Made by a program: the position numbers and the translations under genes
Notes under the pieces: model-generated
Databases searched by the model: none
The model's input: the letters and a program-made list of their open reading frames with translations, nothing else
Told to the model about the DNA's origin: nothing
In this document: piece after piece, positions 1 to 9,098 of the stretch
How the letters are laid out: every line of letters starts with the position of its first letter
Numbering within the stretch: the first letter of the stretch is position 1
Assembly: GCF_030129945.1 (NCBI RefSeq)
Contig: NZ_JARRAF010000004.1
Location: 1-64,000 of the forward strand
DNA length: 64,000 nucleotides
Origin: Parachitinimonas caeni
GTDB taxonomy: Bacteria; Pseudomonadota; Gammaproteobacteria; Burkholderiales; Chitinimonadaceae
Reading direction: 5' to 3'

Positions 1-259
1 TGGTTTTGTTTCCGGGCGCGCGGGGCGTTTTTTGGGGGCTGGGCTTGGCTGGGTGTGCGCTTTTTCGCGAGATAAATACGCTAACCCTAACGACGCCTTG
101 CCCAAAAAATCGACCCGGCCCGGAGGGTTTCGCCGGATTTGGGCCTGCTGCCGCGTTAAAAATCGCTTGCTTAGCTCACTAAGCGGCGCGCTTTTTGCCT
201 TGTATCAGGCCCAAATCCGACGAAACGCGATCCGGAAATAAAACGTCAACAGAGCCTAG
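1..259. repeat. MITE-like repeat, copy A (left end cut by window)
   Basis: This non-coding segment matches the repeats at 17404-17727 and 22838-23213. It opens with the inner part of the terminal inverted repeat (TTTTGTTTCCGG) and closes with AAACGTCAACAGAGCCTAG at 241-259. It has the same orientation as copy C and is inverted relative to copy B. It encodes no recognisable transposase. The terminal CCTA supplies the stop codon of the minus-strand gene ending at 256. Confidence 0.75.
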
Positions 260-1497
260 AAGAGGCCGCGCAGGCGGATGGCCAGTGTGCCTGCGACGGG
301 TGACAGGCCTCGCTCCGAACGGGCGCCGCCGGCCTGGCGGGTGGCAGCCAGGCCAAAACGCAGATGGGCACTCAACGGGGCTTCAAGGCTGGCGTACCAG
401 GTTTGGCTACCATCGGCGAGACCGGTGTAGACCCCGGCGGTGAGGTCGCAGCCCGCGAGGGTCTGCGTGGCCGAGAGGCTCAGGTAGTGCCGCCGCATGC
501 CTTGTGGAATCAGCATCTGTGCCAGGGTGGCGCGGTTGGCCTGGGTGAGCAGCGCAGGTTGCTGTGGACCGGCTTCGCGGTCGATCAGTTCCAGGTAGTG
601 CCGGTATTGCGCATCGGAGAGGCCACGCCTGTCGTAAGCGTATTCGAGCTGGAAACGCGGCAGCTCGCGTGGGGTGAAGATGACGCCGATGGCTGCACGC
701 GGGTAGGGCTCGTCATCGTTGGCCCGCACGCTGTCGAGGGTCTGCACGGGCGACTGCCGGGCCTGGCCCACCAACTCTGGCGCAATCGGGCGAGGAGTGC
801 CTCGGGCGTGGTAAACCGAGCCGTAGTAGCTGAAGCTCTCGCCCAACGTGCCACTAAGGGTGGCGCCCACGCCGGTGGACTCGCCACTTGCCCGTCGTAA
901 CAGGATGGCGGCGCTCAGGCCGTCCCATTCATAGCCAAGCTTGAGCAGGCTTTGCTCCACGCCCCGGTTGAAACCATCGGGCGGATTCTCGAAATCTTTG
1001 CTGTAGACCGCCGCCAGACTGGCGCGACGACCCACCCAGCTGAATAGCAGCATTGGCACGCCTTCGCTCTGGCCCAGGCTATCGGTGGGGTCAGCCAGAT
1101 CGGTGCGTTTCTGGAAGAAGCCCAGCGGCTGCAAGACATAAGACTGGTCGAGCGAATACTGGCGTTTGCCGACCGACACGCTGGTGCCCTCGCTCAGGGT
1201 GAAGACGCGATTCAGTTCCTGCACCCGGCTGCGCGAATGTTGGCCGTCCTGCCGGTTGTGTTCGGTTTCTAGGCGCAGCCGCCAGCTCACCTCCTGCCAG
1301 CGGCCTTCCAGCAGGCCGGCAAGGTGGAGCTGCTCGCTGGCGATGCCGGTGAAGTTGTCGGCATTCAAGGGGGCCCCGCGCACGCTGCGGGTTTGCCATT
1401 CGGCCAGCGCAAAGCCGCCAGCCCAGTCGTCTTCCGCCTGCGCCAGCGTGGCTGCGGTGAGCAGGCAGATCGTCGGCAGGGCCAGCCGGGCTTTCAT
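256..1497 (-). CDS. Putative outer-membrane beta-barrel protein of the TOMM cluster
   Basis: The 413-residue product has a clear Sec signal peptide (residues 1-21, ending LAQA before EDD). The rest is rich in alternating polar and aromatic/hydrophobic stretches and ends in Phe (RLRGLF), as expected for a Bam-inserted outer-membrane barrel. I do not recognise a named family. Its ATG overlaps the TGA of the upstream LolA-like gene (ATGA), so it is the last gene of the co-transcribed cluster. Its own TAG stop lies in the terminus of repeat copy A. By context it may form an outer-membrane exit or a receptor for the modified peptide. That role is inferred, and the barrel assignment rests on signal peptide, composition and C-terminal residue only. 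Confidence 0.6.
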   Translation of the reverse strand: MKARLALPTICLLTAATLAQAEDDWAGGFALAEWQTRSVRGAPLNADNFTGIASEQLHLAGLLEGRWQEVSWRLRLETEHNRQDGQHSRSRVQELNRVFTLSEGTSVSVGKRQYSLDQSYVLQPLGFFQKRTDLADPTDSLGQSEGVPMLLFSWVGRRASLAAVYSKDFENPPDGFNRGVEQSLLKLGYEWDGLSAAILLRRASGESTGVGATLSGTLGESFSYYGSVYHARGTPRPIAPELVGQARQSPVQTLDSVRANDDEPYPRAAIGVIFTPRELPRFQLEYAYDRRGLSDAQYRHYLELIDREAGPQQPALLTQANRATLAQMLIPQGMRRHYLSLSATQTLAGCDLTAGVYTGLADGSQTWYASLEAPLSAHLRFGLAATRQAGGARSERGLSPVAGTLAIRLRGLF

Positions 1498-2228
1498 TGT
1501 TCCAGACTACGCGGGTTGAACAACGCTGGCGGAAAGGTGGCGGCACTGAGCTTTTCAAACTCCACCCGGGTCTGTTCACTGGCGTCCTGCGGGTCGAGGT
1601 AGAGGGTGCTCGGCGGCAGATTGCCGCTGGCCGGGGTGAACTGGGCAATTTTCAGCAACTTGCCGCTGGCGACATGCAGCATGGCCTTGATGGGCACATA
1701 GCGGCTTTTCTGGCGGCTGACGATGAGTTCGATCCGGGTATAAGTGGCTTCGCGGTTCTTGCTGGTCAGCTGCAGGGCCAGGCATGGGCTGTCGGGGCAG
1801 CTCTGTGGCGGCAGCTCCATTTCGCTGGCGGTGTAGTCACTGGCAAAGCTGATGCGGGCGATATCGCCAATCGAAGCCTGGCCACGCAGGGTTTGCAGCG
1901 GCGTCAGCCGGATCGCCCGTTTGGTTCGGGGGGCATAGAAGAACAGCCCATTGTCAGTGGTCAGGAATTTCTGGCCGCGTTGATCAAAGCTGGTGGCTTC
2001 GACCAATACCTGATTCGGCCCGCCGCCCTTGATCAGATAAGTGCCCGGCTCTTGCTCCTTGCCGTCGCGTAGCGGCGTGATGCGCACCGAGGCTTCGAAG
2101 CTGGGCACCGGCATGCGGTAGTGGTCTACCTGCCGCAGGATGTCTTCGACAGGCAGATTGGCGGCTTGCGTCAGCGGCGTGGCAGCAAGCAGCAGGGTGA
2201 GCGGCAGCAGGCTTGGGCGGATGGTCAT
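1494..2228 (-). CDS. LolA-like periplasmic outer membrane lipoprotein-sorting protein
   Basis: With the ATG at 2228 the product is 244 residues and begins with a compact signal peptide (MTIRPSLLPLTLLLAATPLTQA). A start at 2267 is also possible; neither has a clear Shine-Dalgarno. The mature part resembles the LolA/LolB-fold 'outer membrane lipoprotein-sorting protein' family: it has the segment VEDILRQVDHYRMPVPSFEA, then a beta-rich body. Such proteins often sit beside FtsX- or MMPL-type permeases and act as periplasmic carriers of hydrophobic cargo. Here it follows an FtsX-type permease and precedes a putative beta-barrel, so a carrier between the two membranes is a reasonable inference. The cargo is unknown. 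Confidence 0.65.
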   Translation of the reverse strand: MTIRPSLLPLTLLLAATPLTQAANLPVEDILRQVDHYRMPVPSFEASVRITPLRDGKEQEPGTYLIKGGGPNQVLVEATSFDQRGQKFLTTDNGLFFYAPRTKRAIRLTPLQTLRGQASIGDIARISFASDYTASEMELPPQSCPDSPCLALQLTSKNREATYTRIELIVSRQKSRYVPIKAMLHVASGKLLKIAQFTPASGNLPPSTLYLDPQDASEQTRVEFEKLSAATFPPALFNPRSLEQ

Positions 2229-2289
2229 GATCGGGATGAAGGCTATGGTTAGGCGGGGGCGAGTCATCAAGTTCTGGCTGATGGCGCAA

Positions 2290-3516
2290 TCAGGCCGGGG
2301 CCAGTGCGCTGACAATCGGCAGGCGACCCAGGCGGCGGCTGGTCCACCAGGCGGCCAGCATGGCGACCAGGGGCAGTGTCAGGCTGATGGGCAATACGTA
2401 TTCAGGCAGCCACAGCAAATGCAGGATGACGCCACTATTGCGACCCGGCGGCGGTGGCAGTTCGATCTGCAGCAGATTGATGACAACGGTTGCGATTGCG
2501 GCGAGACCCGCGCCGATCAGACTGCTGGCCAGCCCGAGCAGCCAGCCTTCATGCACAAACAGCCGGCGAATGGTCTGGCTGGAGATCCCCATGGCACGCA
2601 GGGTGCCGATTTCACGCGCGCGTTCGAACAGGGTGGTGAGGGTCATGGTCGAGACGCTGAGGAACACCAGCAAGGCGATGACACTGCCAAACACCACAAA
2701 CTGGTTGCGATAGAGCTGCAGCACCTGAGTGTAGAGCGGCGCCAGCTGTTGCCAGCCTTTCAGCTCGTAGCGGTGACCCAGGCGCAGGCCGATGCGGGCC
2801 TGTGTGGCTTCGCTGAGCGCGCTATCGTTGAGCAGGACGGCAAAGTACGAGAGTTTGTCGGTACGTAACAGCTCCTGCGCGGCCTCGATGGGCAATTGCA
2901 GCGAATACAGCTCGGTTTCGGGAATGCCGGTGGCGATCAGCCCGGCGACTTCGACGTCGATGGCGTTGATGGCCCCGCTGACGGTACTGCTCATGACCGT
3001 TACGGAATCACCCGGCTGTACGCCGAGGCGGCGGGCCATTTCCCGGCCCAGCAAGGCCCGGTAGACATTGCGGTCATGGGCTTGCAGGGGGACGCCGGCC
3101 GATAGCGTCTGAAACGCACCAAAGGCTTGCCGCTCGCGGCCGGGGTGGATGCCCTGGCCCTGAAAATTGAGGGTACGTGGGCCATTCGATACCAGACCAC
3201 TGAACACCAGCCGTGGCACTACCCGCCGCACCGCCGCGTCACTTTCCAGACTGGCTTCGAGCCGGACCTGATCATCGCGCGTCAGTCCATACTGCAAGGG
3301 CTGATCGGCATAGCCATCAAACTGGCCCTGCAGGCCAATCTGAATATGACCCAGCCCGGCGCGGATGGTGCTTTCGCGCAGGCCGGTGAGGGTGGCGGCA
3401 ATGTAGCCGACGAATAGCAGCAAGGCCAGATTGCCGATGCAGAGGGTGAACGCCAGCAATAGCGAGCGTCGTCCGTTGCGCCAGATATTGAGAAGTGCCA
3501 GTCGTAGCCACTGCAT
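2290..3516 (-). CDS. FtsX/MacB-type ABC transporter permease
   Basis: This 408-residue protein has the type VII ABC permease layout: an N-terminal transmembrane helix (about 18-40, after LLNIWRNGRRSLLLAFTLC), a periplasmic MacB-like domain (about 45-265), then three C-terminal helices (about 275-400) with the FtsX-like segment FERAREIGTLRAMG. Type VII systems usually do mechanotransmission or lipoprotein extraction rather than classical transport. Its ATG shares one base with the TGA of the ATPase gene upstream (TGATG), so the two are translationally coupled and surely partners. In this cluster it may drive a periplasmic carrier step together with the LolA-like protein, or give self-protection. 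Confidence 0.9.
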   Translation of the reverse strand: MQWLRLALLNIWRNGRRSLLLAFTLCIGNLALLLFVGYIAATLTGLRESTIRAGLGHIQIGLQGQFDGYADQPLQYGLTRDDQVRLEASLESDAAVRRVVPRLVFSGLVSNGPRTLNFQGQGIHPGRERQAFGAFQTLSAGVPLQAHDRNVYRALLGREMARRLGVQPGDSVTVMSSTVSGAINAIDVEVAGLIATGIPETELYSLQLPIEAAQELLRTDKLSYFAVLLNDSALSEATQARIGLRLGHRYELKGWQQLAPLYTQVLQLYRNQFVVFGSVIALLVFLSVSTMTLTTLFERAREIGTLRAMGISSQTIRRLFVHEGWLLGLASSLIGAGLAAIATVVINLLQIELPPPPGRNSGVILHLLWLPEYVLPISLTLPLVAMLAAWWTSRRLGRLPIVSALAPA

Positions 3517-4253
3517 CAGCCTATCCTTTGGCCATCGGCCAGTTCGATCACGCTATTCGCCAGCTGCATGACACGCGGGTCGTGGGTGGCGATGACAAAC
3601 GTCGTTTGCATGGTCTGGTTCAACTCGCTGATCAATTGCAGGATTTCGGCCGCCGTCTTGCTATCGAGGTTGCCGGTAGGTTCGTCGGCAATCACGAAGC
3701 GGGGCCGGCCGACCAGTGCGCGGGCGATGGCAACGCGCTGCTGCTGGCCGCCTGACAGCTCTCCGGGTTTGTGGGCGAGCCGGTAGCCCATGCCCACACG
3801 CTCCAGCATGGCGATGGCACGTTCGCGCCGCTGGGCGCGGCTCAGGGCTTGCGGCGCCAGCGCCAGCTCAACGTTTTCCAGGGCGCTCAGCACCGGCAGC
3901 AGATTGAACTGCTGGAACACGAAGCCGAGTTTGCGATTGCGGAACTCATCCAGTGCAGCCGGGCTGATGCTGGCCAGATCCTGACCATCGAGCCGCACCT
4001 CGCCGCTGTCGGGGACATCGAAGCGCGCCAGCAGATTCAGCAGGGTGCTTTTGCCACTGCCGGAAGGGCCGGCGATGGCGACCACTTCCGGGGCGTCGAT
4101 GCTGAATGACAGATCGGTCAGGGCCACGATGCGCTCGCTGCCGCGTCGGTAATGCTTGGTGACTGATTCGACGGCCAGAATTGGCGGCTGCGGCCGGCTG
4201 GCGGGGGCCAGTGGCTGGCTTTGCGGGCTAGGGGGGGGCTGTAGATGTCCCAT
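3516..4253 (-). CDS. MacB/LolD-type ABC transporter ATP-binding protein
   Basis: The 245-residue protein has all ABC motifs: Walker A GPSGSGKST (62-70), Q-loop FVFQQFNLLP (111-120), signature LSGGQQQR (166-173), and Walker B VIADEPTGNLD (187-197). Sequence around the Q-loop and D-loop is typical of the LolD/MacB/FtsE group. An N-terminal Pro/Gln-rich extension of about 25 residues precedes the domain. The gene overlaps its neighbours by one base at both ends. It should energise the FtsX-type permease encoded next. The substrate is not deducible from sequence; context points to the azole peptide or a cell-envelope protein. Confidence 0.93.
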   Translation of the reverse strand: MGHLQPPPSPQSQPLAPASRPQPPILAVESVTKHYRRGSERIVALTDLSFSIDAPEVVAIAGPSGSGKSTLLNLLARFDVPDSGEVRLDGQDLASISPAALDEFRNRKLGFVFQQFNLLPVLSALENVELALAPQALSRAQRRERAIAMLERVGMGYRLAHKPGELSGGQQQRVAIARALVGRPRFVIADEPTGNLDSKTAAEILQLISELNQTMQTTFVIATHDPRVMQLANSVIELADGQRIG

Positions 4254-4717
4254 CAGTACACCAGTTCGATGCGCATTTCGTTGGCGCCGGGTTTGAGGTC
4301 GATGGCGGCGTCTTCAAATCGGGGCGGGCCCTGCTTGCCGCGTGCATTGCGCGAAAATCCCCAGCCTTCGGCCGGCATGCCGCCGGCGGTGTAATCAAAC
4401 TGCCGATTGCCGTTTTCGTCGTGGTAGACCATCACCGCAAAGCGGCCGGAGCGCAGGGTGTCGAAGTGCAGCTTGACGCTGCCCCCGGCATCCGCCTGCA
4501 CCATGCGGGACTGGTTGCAGGTCTTGAGAAAGTGGGCCTTGTCGCAGACCGAAGCCAGAATCCCGCCCTTGGCGTTGGCAATGCCGCTGACCTGTACCGT
4601 CAAGGTCGCCGGCGCCCCAACGGCCGGCTTGCCCGACACATAGCCCGCCAGCCACGCTACCAGCGCGCCAAAGCCGAGCATGATGAAAAACATCAGGCGC
4701 AAGGTGTGTTTGTTCAT
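4253..4717 (-). CDS. DUF2141 domain protein, membrane-anchored
   Basis: The 154-residue product has one N-terminal hydrophobic segment (about 7-28), a signal peptide or anchor, and a beta-sandwich-like domain fitting DUF2141. Recognisable features are LTVQVSGI near the start of the domain, VMVYHDENGNRQFD in the middle and the PAEGWGFSRNARG segment. DUF2141 proteins are exported and have no established function. The ORF overlaps the ATPase gene by one base and lies 51 bp after the ABC-2 permease gene, so it belongs to the cluster transcript. It could be an accessory periplasmic component or immunity protein. No catalytic residues are evident. Confidence 0.8.
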   Translation of the reverse strand: MNKHTLRLMFFIMLGFGALVAWLAGYVSGKPAVGAPATLTVQVSGIANAKGGILASVCDKAHFLKTCNQSRMVQADAGGSVKLHFDTLRSGRFAVMVYHDENGNRQFDYTAGGMPAEGWGFSRNARGKQGPPRFEDAAIDLKPGANEMRIELVY

Positions 4718-4768
4718 GAATCCCTCATGTTATGGGTGGGTTTGGCCAGTTGGTTCGGCTTGCGTTTA

Positions 4769-5884
4769 TCAGCCTCTACGCGGCACCCAGCTGAAGCGCC
4801 GCACCGACAGCGCCAGACAGCCCCCCATCATGCCGAGCAGAATCAGCCCGCTATACAGTTCTGACTGCTGCTGCACGTTGCTGGCCAGACAGTGGCGCAG
4901 GCTTTCCACCATGGCATTGAGTGGCATGAAATCCAGTACGGTTCGAATCGTCGGGGGCAGGCCATTGACCGGAATCATCAGATTGCCCGAGAACATCAGC
5001 GGAAAGTACAGCAGATTGCAGAAGATGCTGGCGGCGGTCACGCTGTTCGAAACCGAGGCAATCAGTAGCCCCAGCGATAGAAACGCGCCGGTGCCCAGTG
5101 TCAGCATCAGCAGGGCGGCGGCCAGTTCCGGCCCACTTGGCGCCGGACGGACACCGTAAAACCACCAGGCGGCGGCGAACATCAGCAGGCTGGCCAGAAG
5201 CGTGACGACCAGCCGCGATAGCCACCATGCCACCACCACCCAGCCAGTCTTGATCGGGAACAGCTGGTATAGCCGGAACATGCCGCTCTCGCGCGCGGCA
5301 ACCAGCGGGCCGGCAAAGCCCATCAGACCGGTGGACAGGATCACCATGCCAACCAGACCGGTGACCAGATACAGGCCGTAGCTGAGTGTGGGCGCGGATG
5401 ACTCGGTTGCCGGCGGTATCTGCACCCGTTTCGGCTGGGAGAGGCCGTTCAGGTTGTAGTTGTCGCTCATGGCGTAGATCAGGCCGTAGGCGGCCTCGAA
5501 GGCTGGTCCGGTCGTCTGTTGGCCGCCCAGCTGCAAGGTCGTGGTCTGACCGGCGCCAACATTCGCCGCAAAACCCTTGGGCACCGTTACTACGATGTCC
5601 TGCCTGCCATCGGTCGGGCTGCTGTGCAGGCTGATCTTGAAGCCGACACTGCCCTGCATCGACAGGCCGGAGCGCAGTTGCCGCAGATAGGCCTGGCTGG
5701 CTGGGGTCTGGTCAAGATCGACCAGTGCCAGGGATACCGGCCCCAGTTTGCTGCCGCCTCCGAATAGCGCCATCTGCATGATCAGCAGCAGCAAGGGGAA
5801 GGCAAAGGTCCAGAACAGCGCCAGACGACCGCGCAGAAACAGCACAAGGTCGGCGCGAATCAGGTGTAGCAGTACTTTCAGCAT
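4769..5884 (-). CDS. ABC-2 type transporter permease of the TOMM cluster
   Basis: The start at 5884 (MLKVLLHLIRADLVLFLRGR) is chosen because it lies 4 bp past the TGA of the ATPase-fusion gene and gives the usual ABC-2 N-terminus; the open frame extends further only by overlapping that gene. The 371-residue protein has one N-terminal helix, a large extracytoplasmic loop, and five C-terminal helices, the ABC2_membrane_3 layout. This is the permease expected to pair with the ABC domain of the upstream 787-residue fusion. ABC-2 exporters are common in TOMM clusters, so export of the modified peptide across the inner membrane is the likely role. Confidence 0.88.
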   Translation of the reverse strand: MLKVLLHLIRADLVLFLRGRLALFWTFAFPLLLLIMQMALFGGGSKLGPVSLALVDLDQTPASQAYLRQLRSGLSMQGSVGFKISLHSSPTDGRQDIVVTVPKGFAANVGAGQTTTLQLGGQQTTGPAFEAAYGLIYAMSDNYNLNGLSQPKRVQIPPATESSAPTLSYGLYLVTGLVGMVILSTGLMGFAGPLVAARESGMFRLYQLFPIKTGWVVVAWWLSRLVVTLLASLLMFAAAWWFYGVRPAPSGPELAAALLMLTLGTGAFLSLGLLIASVSNSVTAASIFCNLLYFPLMFSGNLMIPVNGLPPTIRTVLDFMPLNAMVESLRHCLASNVQQQSELYSGLILLGMMGGCLALSVRRFSWVPRRG

Positions 5885-5888
5885 CGGG

Positions 5889-8252
5889 TCAGTCCTGGGC
5901 CACGCGGGCGAGAAAGTCTTCGGTTGAGGCGGCTTCGAGACTGAAAGCCGACACCCCGTGGCGGTCAATGAATTGGCGGAAGCTCTGGTCGAAGCCATCG
6001 CCGCCTTGCAACAGCCAGCCGCGTGGGGTGGGCTGGGGCGGATGCAGCAGGCCCGGCAGCTGGTTCATGGCTTCGGCGGCAGCAGCGGGCAGGGGTTGCA
6101 GGATCTGGCCCTTGAAGCGGCCGGCATAACGCTCGACCAACTCGGGCAGGCTGCCTTCATCGACGATCTTGCCGTCGTTCATGCAGACAATGCGCTGCAT
6201 GCCGACAAGATCGGTCGGGTGGTGCGAGATGATGACCAGTGTCATCGGTAACTGCTGCCACAGCTCGCGCACGGCGCGTACAAACCATTCATCCAGCCCC
6301 AGCGTCGGTTCGTCGAGCAAGGCGATTTCCGGTAGATGCGCCAGCGCCAGCCATAGCATTACCCGTTGCTTCTGGCCGCGGGACAGGACGTCCCATTCGC
6401 GCTCCTTCAGTTCGTCGAGACCAAGAGCACGGGTTACCTCGGCATCGCTGCGCGGGTACATGACCTGGTGCATGGCCATGATCTCGCGCACTTTGCTCTG
6501 GCCGGGCAGGTCGCCGCCCTGCAGCAAGCCGCCCAGCAGGTGGCGGCGATCGCCGCCGGGGGCGGTGCCGGCAAATTCGAGGCGAATCTGGCCGCGATCC
6601 GGCTGGCGCAAGCCGAGCAGCGTTTCCAGCAACAGGGTCTTGCCGCTGCCGTTGCGGCCGACCAGCGCCAGACGCTCGCCTCGTCGCACTGTCAACGGGC
6701 CAGGGGCCAGGGTGAAGGCGGCCGAGAGCTTGAGCTGGATGCCGTCGATCTGGATCGCTACCGGCGCATCGTTGACCGGATGGGGGCTGGGAGGCGGGGG
6801 GGCGATGGTGTCTGCCGTGCGGGCTTCGGGTGTTTCGATGCCATAGCGGGCCAATACCCGCTGGGCGTGGTGATGGTAACGCGGGTCTTGCATCGCCTGC
6901 CGCAGCTTGGCGACGCCGAGATCCCGGTTGCCGCCGTAGGCTTCGGGCGCGTTCAGCAAAAGTGTAGCGTGCTGGACCAGCAGGTCGGGATCATCGGGTA
7001 TCAGCTCGGCAGCGCGGTTGAAGGCGGCGACTGCCTGCTGGCCCGCCGCCGCAACCTTCACCAGATTGGGACGCGCCAGGGCGATGGCCAGCACCGCCCG
7101 GCAGCCCCGCCACAACCAGAGCCGGCCCACTGGCAGGCAGTCGGCTTCCTGCAGCAGCAGATCAATGCCGGCTTCTTCGTCTCGCGGCAGTTTGTCGCCA
7201 TTGTGGGCGCGCAGCAGCGCGTGCTGGATGCGGGCGCACAACAGGCTGTCGAGCAGGCCGGGCAGGCTGTGGTAGTCCTGCTCCGCCAAGGCAGCCAGCA
7301 CAGGTTCCAGTTCGGACGGTTGTTTGCTGGCCCAGGCGGCAAACATGGCTTCGCGTGCCCGGTCTACCAAGGCTTGCTGGTCGGCAGTGAGCGGCGCTTT
7401 CGATAGCACACGCGGCAGGCTGCGGCCCAGGGCCGCTTCGACGAGCGCGACGATTTCGGCGTCGCTGACGGCCTGGCTGATTTGTTCGTAGAGCCGGCAG
7501 AGGCCGGCACTGCCCTGGCGTTCCAATAGCTCGGCGACCAGTTCGGCACCCACAGCACAGGCAGATTGGTAGACGCGGAGGTCGCTATCGGTCGTCTCGC
7601 CAAACATCGCATCGGCACTGCGACTGAGCAAACGGCGCAAGGGGGGAAGCAATTCCGGCTGGGCGGGGGGCAAGCTGGCGCCTGCTGCCTGCGAGGCCAC
7701 ATGGTGGGCCAAGCCTTCATCCAGCAAGCGCACGCCACAAGTCAGAAAACTGTGAGTGACTTCGTGGAACAGGGTGTCGCGCAGTCCCAGCGGGTAATCC
7801 GGTGACAAGGTGGATAACCGCATCAGCGTGAGACCGGGAAAGGCTTCGAGCGCCAGATGGACATCCTGCTGCTCGGCCCGGCACTGCAGCAGGATGGTGG
7901 GGGCGGGGCGCTGCAGCAACTGCCGGCAATGCTGGATGGCTTCATCGAACTGCTGTCGCAACAGGTCGGGCAGGGGCGCACTCCCTTGCACGAACACCGG
8001 GCCTTGCTCCTGCACCGGCAGGCGCCCGGTCGCCACTTCGCGATACACCGCAAAGCCTGGAAAGCGGCCACGCAAGGCGAATAGCTGTTGCAGGCAATGG
8101 CTGGCGCCATCGGCATTGCCCGCCGCTGCCTGCATCAGCATCTGCCTTCCCAATCGGCGCAGGCTATCGCCACCGGCCATGTCGATGGGTGTGGTGCTGA
8201 TGTCGGCAGCTGGGGCGGGCCGGGTGGCTTCCAGCAATAGATTGTCGCTCAT
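5889..8252 (-). CDS. Fusion protein: gluzincin-like metallopeptidase domain, helical/TPR-like middle, ABC ATPase
   Basis: This 787-residue protein is unusual. Residues about 60-280 carry HEVTH (163-167) followed by LLDEGLAHH (176-184), the spacing expected for a gluzincin zinc site with His163, His167 and Glu179 as ligands and Glu164 as base. Residues about 290-475 are helical and TPR-like. A Pro-rich linker (485-492) leads to an ABC ATPase: Walker A GRNGSGKT (532-539), signature LSRGQKQR (623-630), Walker B IALLDEP (643-649), switch His at 677/678. A C-terminal extension of about 80 residues follows. Its ATG overlaps the SagB stop (ATGA), and the ABC-2 permease follows after 4 bp. The simplest reading is an exporter ATPase joined to the leader peptidase, a zinc-dependent analogue of peptidase-containing transporters. 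Proteolysis and substrate are inferred. Confidence 0.8.
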   Translation of the reverse strand: MSDNLLLEATRPAPAADISTTPIDMAGGDSLRRLGRQMLMQAAAGNADGASHCLQQLFALRGRFPGFAVYREVATGRLPVQEQGPVFVQGSAPLPDLLRQQFDEAIQHCRQLLQRPAPTILLQCRAEQQDVHLALEAFPGLTLMRLSTLSPDYPLGLRDTLFHEVTHSFLTCGVRLLDEGLAHHVASQAAGASLPPAQPELLPPLRRLLSRSADAMFGETTDSDLRVYQSACAVGAELVAELLERQGSAGLCRLYEQISQAVSDAEIVALVEAALGRSLPRVLSKAPLTADQQALVDRAREAMFAAWASKQPSELEPVLAALAEQDYHSLPGLLDSLLCARIQHALLRAHNGDKLPRDEEAGIDLLLQEADCLPVGRLWLWRGCRAVLAIALARPNLVKVAAAGQQAVAAFNRAAELIPDDPDLLVQHATLLLNAPEAYGGNRDLGVAKLRQAMQDPRYHHHAQRVLARYGIETPEARTADTIAPPPPSPHPVNDAPVAIQIDGIQLKLSAAFTLAPGPLTVRRGERLALVGRNGSGKTLLLETLLGLRQPDRGQIRLEFAGTAPGGDRRHLLGGLLQGGDLPGQSKVREIMAMHQVMYPRSDAEVTRALGLDELKEREWDVLSRGQKQRVMLWLALAHLPEIALLDEPTLGLDEWFVRAVRELWQQLPMTLVIISHHPTDLVGMQRIVCMNDGKIVDEGSLPELVERYAGRFKGQILQPLPAAAAEAMNQLPGLLHPPQPTPRGWLLQGGDGFDQSFRQFIDRHGVSAFSLEAASTEDFLARVAQD

Positions 8253-9079
8253 GCACTTTCCTTGCCGAACAACATGACCGACACCACGGTCTCGCTGACG
8301 CCATCAATATCGAGCAACGCAGCCAGCTCGTCATCGTAGTAGGCGCCGTAAACCAGTGAACCCAAGCCCAGCCCTTGTGCAACCAGACACAGGTTCTGCG
8401 ACGCATGGCCGGCCTCGAGCAACGACATGCGATAGCCGCGACTGCCATATTTGGCTGTCGCCCGCTGTGGCAGGCTGGTCAGGGCCATGACCAGGGGGGC
8501 CTTGAAGCCGGCCTCGCCAGACTGGATTTCGACGCTGGTGAAGGCCGTGCCATCTTGCGGCTTGAGTTGGCGCAGGCAATGTTCACGCGCATCGTAATGG
8601 GCGATGCAGGGCTCTACGCCTTCGATCTGGTTCAAAAACAGGTAGAACTCGGTCGGGTAAAGCCCACCCGGCGAAGGGTAGGGCCGGAATGCCAGCTTGA
8701 TATGCGGGGCATTGTGGCTTTGCATCCAGCGGTTCACGCGGATGGCGTGGTGCAGCAGGCTGGAAACCTGCTGTAGCGTGAGGCTGGCTTCAAACGCACG
8801 GGCGCTATGGCGGCCAGCCAGCGCTGTGGCCAGTTCGCCCAGTTCCAGTGCGGGTTCGGGCAGGTCGATGCGGGGGTTGGCTGCAAAATGGTTGTAACCC
8901 GCTGCGCCTTTGGCGATATAGCTGGGGTGGTGCAGATACCGCACGATGTTCTTCACCTGCCCGGAAAAAGTGGCACGGTGGAACTTGGTCTGCTCGTGCA
9001 GGATTTCGGTCACATTATCGAGGTCGAATTCTCCCGCCATGGCTTGTGGTGGCAGAAGGTCTTGCAGGCTGTCATTCAT
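8249..9079 (-). CDS. SagB/ThcOx-type FMN-dependent azoline dehydrogenase
   Basis: The start at 9079 gives a 276-residue protein (MNDSLQDLLPP) and leaves a 19-bp gap after the YcaO gene; the longer open frame would run into that gene. Family hallmarks are the nitroreductase-fold segment RPYPSPGGLYPTEFYLF and the Lys-Tyr pair in AKYGSRGYRMSLLEAGH, matching the catalytic Lys/Tyr of the McbC/SagB group, then ASQNLCLVAQGLGLG. The enzyme uses FMN to oxidise thiazolines and oxazolines to thiazoles and oxazoles. It acts after the YcaO protein on the precursor at 11606-11743. The 4-bp overlap with the next gene shows coupling. Confidence 0.93.
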   Translation of the reverse strand: MNDSLQDLLPPQAMAGEFDLDNVTEILHEQTKFHRATFSGQVKNIVRYLHHPSYIAKGAAGYNHFAANPRIDLPEPALELGELATALAGRHSARAFEASLTLQQVSSLLHHAIRVNRWMQSHNAPHIKLAFRPYPSPGGLYPTEFYLFLNQIEGVEPCIAHYDAREHCLRQLKPQDGTAFTSVEIQSGEAGFKAPLVMALTSLPQRATAKYGSRGYRMSLLEAGHASQNLCLVAQGLGLGSLVYGAYYDDELAALLDIDGVSETVVSVMLFGKESA

Positions 9080-9098
9080 GGTGTTTTCTATCCCATTC

